From the NCBI GenBank assembly GCA_023410675.1, contig JAEYPM010000059.1, positions 1 to 27,093 of the forward strand: a stretch of 27,093 bases of DNA, written 5' to 3'. Source of the stretch: Bacillota bacterium. GTDB lineage: Bacteria > Bacillota > Clostridia > Lachnospirales > Cellulosilyticaceae. Shown here one piece after another: positions 6,230-13,784 of the stretch (position 1 is its first letter; the number at the start of each line of letters is the position of its first letter). A program made the translations under genes and the position numbers. The notes beneath the pieces were generated by a model that had not been told where the DNA came from, did not search any database, and saw only the letters and a program-made list of their open reading frames with translations.

Positions 6230-9160
6230 TTATATATCCTTTTCATCAGGACTGCCAGTACTATCTTTTATGATAATGGTGTCTAGCATATCTGTGAGTA
6301 GCTTATATGTACCCATAACAATATTTTTTGATCCACCAGATATTTGTATATCATATTTGCTTGGTATTCTGCCTATAATTATGTTATCAGCCGTAATGGT
6401 ATTTTCATCGCATCCTGCACCAAGAATTCGTATTGCGTATGTCATCTTTGACTCAGAGCGAGTGTCTTCAAAGGTATTTCCCTCAATAGTACATTTTTTC
6501 CCACCTCTTATCTGTATACCTGCAGATGAGTTGCCGTTCTCTTCAGTTCTTAAACTATTAAAATTAGTTATGGTATTATGAGCAATATATATGTTCTCAG
6601 AATACAGGTCATTGGCTTTATTAATATCCATTCCAAGACGGCATTCGTCAGAGATGGTATTACTAATAATTTGGCTATCCTTTGCCGCAAGAAGTATTCC
6701 ATGATAAAGATTATTATGGAAATAGTTATCTCTAATCGTAATATTATAGGATAGATGAATGTCATTCTCACGATAAAGTACAGTAACACCTGCACAACAG
6801 TTAGAGACTTCATTACCCTCAATAAGGACATCATAAGCATTCACTACGGATATTCCGTTTGAACGGTTTTTGTCATAGCATCTGTTATTTCTAATGACTA
6901 TATCATGAGAATATCCTTCTGACATATCATTATATATAGATATTGGCTCAGACATTTGGTTGGTTGTACCATATATTTCATTACCTTCAATAAGGATATA
7001 ATTGCTTGCACCATGAACTGTAACTACGCCACAATCAGTGTTTTTTATTTCATTATTCAAGATGTGGGCATGCTCAGTAGCTGCTAATATTACGCCCGCA
7101 TACCAGTTATCGTGCAGATAACAATTTTGCACAATAATATCTTTGCTTCTATTAAAGCGAATCAGTGCAACACCTGCTTGATCATCTCCTGCTACTCCGT
7201 CAGGATTGCTACTAGTCAACATATTACCATCAATGATAATGCCATCCAATGTTACATTCTGCACATTATCCCCTAACAAAACAACCTTCCATATTGGTGT
7301 ACCGTCAACAGATTTCAACTGGGCTTTGTTGGTGTTGATATAAGTAACATCGCTGGCTAGCCCAATACTCATAGCATAGTAAGTTCCAGGCTTTCCGCCA
7401 AAGTCCACAGTTGGAACATTATTATCTTTTGCATATTTAATTGCATCTTTTATAGCAGGGCTGCTATTAAATTTCTCACATCCTGGTTCATCTATGGATT
7501 TTGCTCCAAAGTCTGTTATGCAAACAGCATTTAATACAATGACAGTTCGTGTCACTTCAGTAGCACTATTACCATCTTTATCTGTAACATTGTAGTGGAA
7601 GGTATAGGTAGCAGGAACAGTATTGTTAAATTCTTTGCTATCATTCACATTGTTGGTTATAGTAGTCACTATGCCACTGGTTATATCTTCATCTTCCACA
7701 TCTGTTGCAGTTGCACCTAAATCAACATAATTCCCTGTAAGATAAATCTTGACATTTGAATCACCTACAAGTTTTATAACTGGTTTGAGAGGCTCAGAAG
7801 ATCCACCAGTATCAGGGTCAGAAGGCCCACCGGTTCCAGGATCAGAAGATCCACCAGTACCAGGATCAGAAGGTCCGTCAGTACCAGGATCAGAAGGTCC
7901 GTCAGTTTCGGGATCAGATGGATTGCTAGGACCTGAGATCGTGGATCCTTCAGAAGAACCAGTGCCAGAGGAACCAGTGCCAGAGGAACCAGTGCCAGAA
8001 GAACCAGTACCAGAAGAACCAGTACCAGAAGAACCAGTACCAGCAGTAGTGCTAGGTCCTGTAGTCACTTTGCCACCCACGTTTACACGATAGCCATTAG
8101 TAACTAATAGATCAGGTTCTTGTTCAATAGATAGATCATGAGCATACACATATGCTTTTTCTACCTTCACTTTACCAGTGATCGTTGATTTTGCATAAGT
8201 ATATAGCGTATTAATTGTAGTATTTTCTGATAGATGAACTTTTGAATTTTCGCCAGTACGCGCAATGACTAAGTTTGTTACTGTGCTTTCACTTAGATTT
8301 AATGTTACGGAAGCTTTTATATTTAGTGTTCCTAGAACAGATACTTTTGTTAACATGAGTTCGCTAGCACCTAAAATGATGATATTTCCATTTACAGTTA
8401 CGTTATCAAGCTCAAGCTTGCCACCTTTTGTGCCTTGAGTAATATAAAGATTTCCAGAGATAACCATGTTTTTTAAGTTTGTATTGGTGGTATTGATAGT
8501 AAGATTTTTATTTATAGGTTCACTATAGGTACTAGGTACCTTCTTAAGTTCACCCATTATATTATTGATCATAGTGATTATTTCAGCACGGGTTATATTT
8601 GCAGTAGGGTCAAACATCCTATTTCCTTTTCCAGTTATATAACCATTTTCATACAATGCAGAAACAGCTTCACTACTCCAACTTGCAATTTTTGCAGCAT
8701 CATTAAATTGTTTAAAAATATCCTTATTCGTTGCTTCAAGCTGAAAGGCTCTATAAAGAATGACAGAGACTTCTTGTCTTGTAATCAATGACTCAGGATA
8801 AAACTTTCCGTTACTGCCAACAACAATACCTGCTGCAGCTGATTTAGCAACTGATTCTGCATACCATGCGTTTTGAGGGACATCTGGAAACTGCATAGAA
8901 GAAGCAGTTTTTAGATTTAATACTCTGTCGATCAAGACACATAATTCTCCCCTTGTTATGTACTCATTTGGCTTAATACTTCCATCTTCATTACCTTCAA
9001 TGAGTCCAAGATTTTTCCACTTTGCTATAACCGCAGCTGCCCAGTGACTTGATTCATTGGTTTGTGCAAAACTCAATTGATCAGGTGTAGAAAGCAAAAG
9101 TAGTAGAGCAAGTACTACTGATAAAACTTTTTTTAAACAAATTTCCCCTTTTCGTTTCAA
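6230..9160 (-). CDS. SLH-anchored cell-wall protein with Ig-like domain and beta-helix (pectate-lyase-like) domain
   Basis: The product is 976 residues. The start is a TTG at 9160 with GGGGAG six bases upstream. In order: signal peptide (1-33); three SLH domains (about 36-205; for example HWAAAVIAKW with ITRGEL, and ITRAEI) that bind wall polymers; a strand-rich region (about 215-365); a low-complexity linker of GTGSS and DPGTDGPS repeats (about 372-455); an Ig-like DUF5011-type domain (about 457-545, D-LGATATD-EDEDIT); and a right-handed beta-helix (about 546-970). The helix opens with the DFGAK motif of the pectate-lyase superfamily and has many parallel-helix turns (ILIEGNEI, IVIRNN, ITIRDNYF). 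It is probably surface-displayed and binds or cleaves plant polysaccharide; I cannot identify catalytic residues. The neighbouring esterase supports a role in pectin or xylan use. Confidence 0.9.
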   Translation of the reverse strand: MKRKGEICLKKVLSVVLALLLLLSTPDQLSFAQTNESSHWAAAVIAKWKNLGLIEGNEDGSIKPNEYITRGELCVLIDRVLNLKTASSMQFPDVPQNAWYAESVAKSAAAGIVVGSNGKFYPESLITRQEVSVILYRAFQLEATNKDIFKQFNDAAKIASWSSEAVSALYENGYITGKGNRMFDPTANITRAEIITMINNIMGELKKVPSTYSEPINKNLTINTTNTNLKNMVISGNLYITQGTKGGKLELDNVTVNGNIIILGASELMLTKVSVLGTLNIKASVTLNLSESTVTNLVIARTGENSKVHLSENTTINTLYTYAKSTITGKVKVEKAYVYAHDLSIEQEPDLLVTNGYRVNVGGKVTTGPSTTAGTGSSGTGSSGTGSSGTGSSGTGSSGTGSSEGSTISGPSNPSDPETDGPSDPGTDGPSDPGTGGSSDPGTGGPSDPDTGGSSEPLKPVIKLVGDSNVKIYLTGNYVDLGATATDVEDEDITSGIVTTITNNVNDSKEFNNTVPATYTFHYNVTDKDGNSATEVTRTVIVLNAVCITDFGAKSIDEPGCEKFNSSPAIKDAIKYAKDNNVPTVDFGGKPGTYYAMSIGLASDVTYINTNKAQLKSVDGTPIWKVVLLGDNVQNVTLDGIIIDGNMLTSSNPDGVAGDDQAGVALIRFNRSKDIIVQNCYLHDNWYAGVILAATEHAHILNNEIKNTDCGVVTVHGASNYILIEGNEIYGTTNQMSEPISIYNDMSEGYSHDIVIRNNRCYDKNRSNGISVVNAYDVLIEGNEVSNCCAGVTVLYRENDIHLSYNITIRDNYFHNNLYHGILLAAKDSQIISNTISDECRLGMDINKANDLYSENIYIAHNTITNFNSLRTEENGNSSAGIQIRGGKKCTIEGNTFEDTRSESKMTYAIRILGAGCDENTITADNIIIGRIPSKYDIQISGGSKNIVMGTYKLLTDMLDTIIIKDSTGSPDEKDI
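7793..7921 (-). repeat. 24-bp tandem repeats coding for DPGTDGPS-type linker
   Basis: About five imperfect 24-bp units encode an eight-residue Pro/Gly/Asp/Ser linker. They sit between the GTGSS tract and the Ig-like domain of the SLH protein. Confidence 0.85.
7950..8043 (-). repeat. 15-bp tandem repeats coding for GTGSS linker
   Basis: About six 15-bp units, nearly identical apart from silent third-base changes, encode GTGSS repeats. Such an array can change copy number in frame by slippage. Confidence 0.9.
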
Positions 9161-9176
9161 ACAAATCTCCCCTTTT
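9135..9176 (-). repeat. Duplicated ribosome-site/start region of the SLH gene
   Basis: Two 18-bp copies (9135-9152 and 9159-9176) differ at one base and are 24 bp apart. Read on the minus strand, each carries a GGGGA(G/A) ribosome site before a TTTGTTT(G/A)AAA start region. The outer copy has TTG, the start used here; the inner copy has TTA, which cannot start. Confidence 0.75.
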
Positions 9177-9334
9177 TAAAATAAACAACTTGTAAAAATT
9201 CAAACTAGCTCTTTTTAGATAAAATTTTATCATGTCATATTGAGAAAGTAAATAATATTTGAACATATAATGAATAAAATGTGAATATGTTATTTATATA
9301 AACAAAAAAATATTTATTGTAGTATGATATAAGT

Positions 9335-9366
9335 GGAACAAATTTCCTATTTTAACGTCTTATAAG
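9335..9366 (+). promoter_or_regulatory. ECF-sigma type promoter of the YcdB/SLH gene
   Basis: GGAAC (9335-9339), a 16-bp spacer, CGTC (9356-9359) and TTATAA lie 44 bp before the ATG at 9403. Spacing and core bases are the same as at 3859 and 4686. Confidence 0.65.
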
Positions 9367-9402
9367 TAAGAAAATACTTTTGATAAAGGAGATGAATAAG
9401 CC

Positions 9403-11424
9403 ATGAAGGTAAAAGGAATCATCGCATTAATTTTGACAACAATATTCATCATTCCATCAACTATAATGGCAAGTGAGATGGATAAAGAATTAGAAAGCCT
9501 AATCTTGATAGTAAAGGAAAAGATCGAAGTACCAAAAGAATGTACCGAATTTAACTATGATGTACAGTCTAACGAAGAAGGGGTGATATATAATTTACAT
9601 TGGTCTACTAAAGATAGAGATAAGGTAAATATCCATGTAGAAGTTGAACAAGAGGGAAACATTATTGGGTATTCTAACTACACATATAAAGAAGAGTATT
9701 CTATCTTAGCAAAAGCATCTTATGAACAAGGTCTAAAAAGCGCTAAAGATTTTATAGCTAAAATTGAATTACCTTATAAGAACGACCTTCATTTGTATGA
9801 GCAAGCAAACATAACACAAGGAAGTGAATATACCTATTTGTTTTATGACTATGAAAATGGTATTAAAGTGAAAGATAGAAGAGTAGATATTACTGTAGAT
9901 AAACAAACAGGAAAAGTAACACATTTTAAGGGACCTAGAACATATAAAGGAACTTATGATAAGGCTACACCAAAACTATCGCTTAATGATGCGAAAAAAG
10001 CATACTTAGAAAAAATAGAGATACCTTTAGTTTACAAGCTATATTATGATTATAAACAAAATGGTATTAATAGTTTTCCAGCTTATATGGTTTATAACAT
10101 AAATAATAAGGCGATAGATGCACTAACAGGAGAAGTAATAACTGGTTATAATAGCTATGGTGTCTATGCTGGTGGAAGTAAGATGGAATCTGAAAGTGCT
10201 TTAGATGAACAAGTGCTTACACCACAGGAGCAAAAGGCTACGGAAGAAGCCAAACATCTTATTTCAAAACATGAGGCAAAACAAAAGGCAGAGAAATATT
10301 TTAAAAGAATAAAAGAAGCAGATATACAAAATGCTACGCTCAATAAGTTTATCAATAGCAATGAATATGTTTGGAATTTACATTTAACAAGTAAAAGTTC
10401 AGTGGAAAGTATGTACTTATCAGTAAATGCTGAAACAGGAGAAATTCTAAGCTATTATTGTTATTTAGACGCTCCAAACGATAAAATAGATGTAAAAGAA
10501 GAAGGTGTAAAAGAAAAAGTTGAAGTGTTCTTAAAAAATATTGCCAAGGGAAAATACCCACTGACACGTTACAAAAACAAGAAAGAAGAAATCTTACCAA
10601 TGCCAAGTGAGACAGAAAATACCTCTCTTATGTATGACTATGAAAGGTTAGTAAATGGCATACCTGTTAGTGGTAATGGACTAAGTGTGGTTTATAACAC
10701 ATATTATGATGAAATAACAAGTTATTCTAATACATGGAATGAAATAATCTTTAAGGATATTTTAAACGTGGTTAGCGAAGATAAGATAGTTGATCTTATA
10801 GGCTTAGAACTCATGTATATTGATAAAGATAAAAGTCATAAAGTATTAGCTTATACTCATGAAGAAACAGTTATGGCGTTTGATCCATTTACAGCAAAAT
10901 CTATCAATTATTATGATGGGACACCTTATCATAGCGAGAAAAGGGCATTTTATGATGATGTAAAAGGGCATCCAAAAGAAGCAATAATAAGAAAACTTTA
11001 TGATAGCGGGGTCATGCTTCCAGGTAAAAGCCTAAAACCTAATGAAAAGATTAATCAACTTGATTTTTTAAGACTTGTGTTAAAAGAATCAAGTGAAAAT
11101 GTTTCAGATGAAAACATTTATGATAGAGCAATTGCTCAAGGTATTTTATCAGAAAGTGAAAAAGACAGTACACACAATATAACAAAAGAAGAAGCTATCA
11201 AATATATCATCAATAGTACACCATATAAAAAAGTAGCATCTTTAACAGAAATCTATCGTTATCCTTATGAAGACGAAAAAGAAGTTGATGAAAAGCTTAA
11301 AGGATATGTAGCGTTAGCTTATGGTCTCGGAATTATTGAAAAAGATCAAACAAACCTACTTACTCCAAAAGAAACTTTAACACGTGCTGAGGCAATGCAA
11401 ATGATATATAACTTAATCAAATAA
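9403..11424 (+). CDS. Secreted YcdB/YcdC-domain protein with C-terminal SLH-like segments
   Basis: The product is 673 residues with an AAGGAG ribosome site. It has a signal peptide (about 1-24). Two related regions (about 30-270 and 285-520) carry the YcdB/YcdC pattern: repeated PepSY-like units in which a YDYENGIKV or YDYERLVNGIPV strand is followed by a sentence such as TVDKQTGKVTHF or SVNAETGEILSYY. The last 135 residues look like two or three SLH units, ending in LTRAEAMQMIYNL, so the protein is probably wall-bound. YcdB/YcdC proteins are thought to act as envelope inhibitors or chaperones, but their substrate is unknown. It is transcribed from an ECF-type promoter, away from the divergent SLH/beta-helix gene. 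The domain call is by pattern and the anchoring is inferred. Confidence 0.85.
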   Translation: MKVKGIIALILTTIFIIPSTIMASEMDKELESLILIVKEKIEVPKECTEFNYDVQSNEEGVIYNLHWSTKDRDKVNIHVEVEQEGNIIGYSNYTYKEEYSILAKASYEQGLKSAKDFIAKIELPYKNDLHLYEQANITQGSEYTYLFYDYENGIKVKDRRVDITVDKQTGKVTHFKGPRTYKGTYDKATPKLSLNDAKKAYLEKIEIPLVYKLYYDYKQNGINSFPAYMVYNINNKAIDALTGEVITGYNSYGVYAGGSKMESESALDEQVLTPQEQKATEEAKHLISKHEAKQKAEKYFKRIKEADIQNATLNKFINSNEYVWNLHLTSKSSVESMYLSVNAETGEILSYYCYLDAPNDKIDVKEEGVKEKVEVFLKNIAKGKYPLTRYKNKKEEILPMPSETENTSLMYDYERLVNGIPVSGNGLSVVYNTYYDEITSYSNTWNEIIFKDILNVVSEDKIVDLIGLELMYIDKDKSHKVLAYTHEETVMAFDPFTAKSINYYDGTPYHSEKRAFYDDVKGHPKEAIIRKLYDSGVMLPGKSLKPNEKINQLDFLRLVLKESSENVSDENIYDRAIAQGILSESEKDSTHNITKEEAIKYIINSTPYKKVASLTEIYRYPYEDEKEVDEKLKGYVALAYGLGIIEKDQTNLLTPKETLTRAEAMQMIYNLIK

Positions 11425-11431
11425 CCTACTA

Positions 11432-11604
11432 TTAGTGTGAAGCTTTAAGTTTTAAGTCATACTCTATTGGAGAATCAATACTAATTGTAATGAGCCTATA
11501 ACCATTAAGAAGCATTTCATAGGCTTCTTCTCCCACATAATAATTTTGGCTAGTTTAGGTAATAGATCAGATTTTGTAGCAAAAAAAAGAATTTGTTTAG
11601 ACAT
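11432..11604 (-). pseudogene. Remnant of a small broken gene
   Basis: On the minus strand a ribosome site (GGAAAGGG) precedes an ATG at 11604 that opens MSKQILFFATKSDLLPKL. That frame soon gives poor protein and a stop. One frame over, from about 11540 down to a stop at 11432, the sequence reads as convincing protein: YYVGEEAYEMLLNGYRLI, then TISIDSPIEYDLKLKASH. The 173-bp span is not a multiple of three, so a frameshift or small deletion separates start and end. I do not recognise the family. It may once have been longer. Confidence 0.45.
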
Positions 11605-11753
11605 CGTTTTCCCTTTCCTTTTAATAAATTGGTAGAATATTTCGCTCTATATATTTTGTATTTATTTTACCAGATTTTTTTCATGGAATATAGCTTATGA
11701 AATGTGCATGAGTCTAAAAATTCAGTTTTGTATAAAATGAGTATTATTTAATA

Positions 11754-11800
11754 ATGAAGGGTGCTATTTTATGTGAATATAGCACCCTTCATATTTTTAT
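11754..11800 (+). terminator. Strong hairpin with T-rich tail
   Basis: ATGAAGGGTGCTAT (11754-11767) pairs perfectly with ATAGCACCCTTCAT (11779-11792), followed by ATTTTTATT. It lies 330 bp past the YcdB/SLH gene and 72 bp before the next gene. It may end read-through from upstream or act in the leader of the 11872 gene. The rest of 11605-11753 is AT-rich and shows nothing I can name. Confidence 0.65.
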
Positions 11801-11871
11801 TGAACTATGATATAGTGATTTAAGACATTATTCAAAAGATAAAATAGAAATGGAGGGGAAACAAGGGGACA

Positions 11872-13509
11872 ATGGAAAAGGAACTATCGCGGGGAAAAAT
11901 AAAAATCTTTAAATTTCTATTTATTTTTACTCTATTACTAATTGGTACGGTATCCGTTTCATATATAGCAGTAAATAAGTATGAAACTAATAAAATGCAA
12001 CCTAGTGAAACACAGCAGCTCTTCGATAATATTTATATTGTAAGAAATGACTTCGTAAACTTTTACTTAATTAAAAATGATGAGGGTTATATTGCAATTG
12101 ATGCTGGCATAAGTAAAGAAAAGACAAGTGAGGAGCTTTATAAACTAGATATACGCCCTGAAGAAATTCATACAGTATTTTTAACACATACAGACTATGA
12201 CCATGTAGGCTCTTTAGAACTGTTTGATAAGGCAAAAGTGTACATGTATGCTGAAGAAGAACAGATGATTAATGGAAAGACAAAGAGGAGCTTTCTCTAT
12301 AGTAATAAGATAAGCAGTACCTATCAAACAGTCAAGGATTTAGAAATAGTAGAATGTAGTAATGTAAATGTTCAGGTTATAGCTACACCAGGGCATACAC
12401 CAGGCTCTATGAGTGTATTAGTTGACGGAAAGTATCTCTTTGTTGGGGATACACTAGGGTTTGAAGAGAAAAAGGCAGCTTTACTTCATAAAATTTATAG
12501 TATGGATACTAAAATGCAAGAAGAAAGTATTCGTAAACTTGCCACTCAGGTAGAAGATACAATCGAATATATTTTTACAGGACATTATGGCTACTTAGAT
12601 GATTTAAAAACAGTATTTCAAGGATGGAGAAACAGTGAAATTACAGCTGATTCTCCTTTATATATGCAAAAATTTAATACTTATGTTAACATAGAAAATC
12701 ATATTTCGACTTGGCTTGCCTCAAATATTCAGAGTTATATAGAAGCCTATGGAAACCCAAATGAGCTAAGTGCTTTAAGCCTAGCTATTATGCCCATGTA
12801 TTATGATAGAGCAGATGAAGCTCTAAAATACACAATAATGGAGCCGAAGTTTTATCTAGCTGATCAAGAGATGGAAGAGCTCATTATAGAACTTAAAAAA
12901 ACATATGATATGATGAATGAGCTTTCAAATTATTATAAGGGTAAGACTTATCAAACTGATGACAATAAAGGAGCAAAACAGCTTCATGATCAGTTTATAA
13001 GTCAGGTCGATAGATTGCAAGAAAACTATGAAGCTTTTCATGGAGCCTTTCAAGCTACGTCATCTCATGTTATGGGAAAGAATCTTGAAAAATATAAAGA
13101 TTTGGGGCATCTATCAAATTATTACCTTATGAAGTGTATTATGAGTGCCCAAGCTATAGAGCAATACTTCTTTAGGGAAGAAATAACAGATGACACTATA
13201 TTAAAGATTGGCTTAGGCGAATATCAAAGGCTATATACTACCTTTAAAAAAGACTACAATGCTTACAATAATTATATTAAGAGCAGGAAGATAAAAAAAG
13301 AAGAGCAAAAGCATACAGTGATTGCTTCTGAGCATTTAAGTTTAGAATTAGAGGGGTTGGTATCAGCAGTAGATGAAATTACAGCTACAAAATTAGGCCA
13401 AAAGAATATAGAAACAATGTCAATATCATTAGTTGATGAGCATTTATCTAAGGTAATCATTGAATACAATGCATTAGTGAACGCGTATTCAAAGAATACA
13501 TTGCGTTAG
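11872..13509 (+). CDS. Membrane-anchored metallo-beta-lactamase-fold hydrolase fused to a DUF3829-like domain
   Basis: The product is 545 residues. An uncleaved-looking membrane segment (about 12-33) anchors it, with the rest outside. Residues about 50-255 form a metallo-beta-lactamase fold with the metal-binding pattern H106, D108, D110, H111, then H175 (TPGHTPGS), D193 (VGDT) and H238 (TGHYG). The usual second histidine of HxHxDH is Asp108. The C-terminal ~290 residues are alpha-helical and resemble DUF3829-type lipoprotein domains (MPMYYDRADEALKY, a YYKGKTYQTDDNKGAKQLHD segment, and a final EYNALVNAY). The substrate is unknown. Relatives of the first domain include lactonases and thioester hydrolases; the second may bind an envelope partner. 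GGAGGGG and AAGGGGA both lie before the ATG. The gene's last codons lie in a 32-bp tandem array. Confidence 0.85.
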   Translation: MEKELSRGKIKIFKFLFIFTLLLIGTVSVSYIAVNKYETNKMQPSETQQLFDNIYIVRNDFVNFYLIKNDEGYIAIDAGISKEKTSEELYKLDIRPEEIHTVFLTHTDYDHVGSLELFDKAKVYMYAEEEQMINGKTKRSFLYSNKISSTYQTVKDLEIVECSNVNVQVIATPGHTPGSMSVLVDGKYLFVGDTLGFEEKKAALLHKIYSMDTKMQEESIRKLATQVEDTIEYIFTGHYGYLDDLKTVFQGWRNSEITADSPLYMQKFNTYVNIENHISTWLASNIQSYIEAYGNPNELSALSLAIMPMYYDRADEALKYTIMEPKFYLADQEMEELIIELKKTYDMMNELSNYYKGKTYQTDDNKGAKQLHDQFISQVDRLQENYEAFHGAFQATSSHVMGKNLEKYKDLGHLSNYYLMKCIMSAQAIEQYFFREEITDDTILKIGLGEYQRLYTTFKKDYNAYNNYIKSRKIKKEEQKHTVIASEHLSLELEGLVSAVDEITATKLGQKNIETMSISLVDEHLSKVIIEYNALVNAYSKNTLR

Positions 13510-13614
13510 TCAACACATAGTCAATGAATACAAAGCATTAGTTAACGCATAGTCAATGAATACAAAGCATTAGTTAACGCATAGTTGATGAATAGTATGC
13601 AGTTGTTTATGCAA
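13455..13614 (+). repeat. Five 32-bp tandem units spanning the end of the 11872 gene
   Basis: Units begin at 13455, 13487, 13519, 13551 and 13583. Units 3 and 4 are identical; 1, 2 and 5 are diverged. Unit 1 is coding and gives IIEYNALVNA; read in its own frame, unit 3 gives VNEYKALVNA and then a stop. The array therefore arose by copying the 3' end of the coding sequence. As 32 is not a multiple of three, each copy changes frame, and the present stop lies in unit 2. Confidence 0.9.
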
Positions 13615-13692
13615 ATTCACCAAATATAATGTGTTGAGTGGCAAAGATTAAACAAATATTACACGGTGATTTCCATGTGTTGAGGGAAAAAA

Positions 13693-13736
13693 TGACAGTT
13701 AATTTCTTGATTTGACAGTTATTTTGATGATACAAT
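13693..13736 (+). promoter_or_regulatory. Probable promoter of the membrane chemoreceptor, with 20-bp direct repeat
   Basis: TTGATT (13707-13712) and TACAAT (13731-13736) are 18 bp apart and could be -35 and -10 boxes. TGACAGTTA occurs at 13693 and again at 13713, exactly 20 bp apart, overlapping the promoter. This places two like sites on the same helix face, as expected for a dimeric regulator. Confidence 0.4.
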
Positions 13737-13784
13737 AGCCATATGTAGAAGACGTCTTGAAAAATTACCATCAGGGGGTATTGC

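Noticed and set aside
7749..8093. Plus-strand Pro/Glu-rich reading frame opposite the SLH gene
   Set aside because: It is the antisense of the GTGSS and DPGTDGPS linker arrays; it has no ribosome site and its composition is a by-product of the repeats.
9081..9266. Minus-strand frame crossing the SLH gene start
   Set aside because: It is another frame over the duplicated ribosome-site region; its internal repeat only reflects that duplication.
13455..13614. Regular 32-bp repeats that could suggest a CRISPR array
   Set aside because: Units are directly adjacent with no unique spacers and derive from the end of the upstream gene.
13747..13760. CGTCTT before the chemoreceptor, as a fourth ECF-type -10 box
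   Set aside because: The bases 16 bp upstream are ACAAT, not GGAAC, so the pattern is incomplete.
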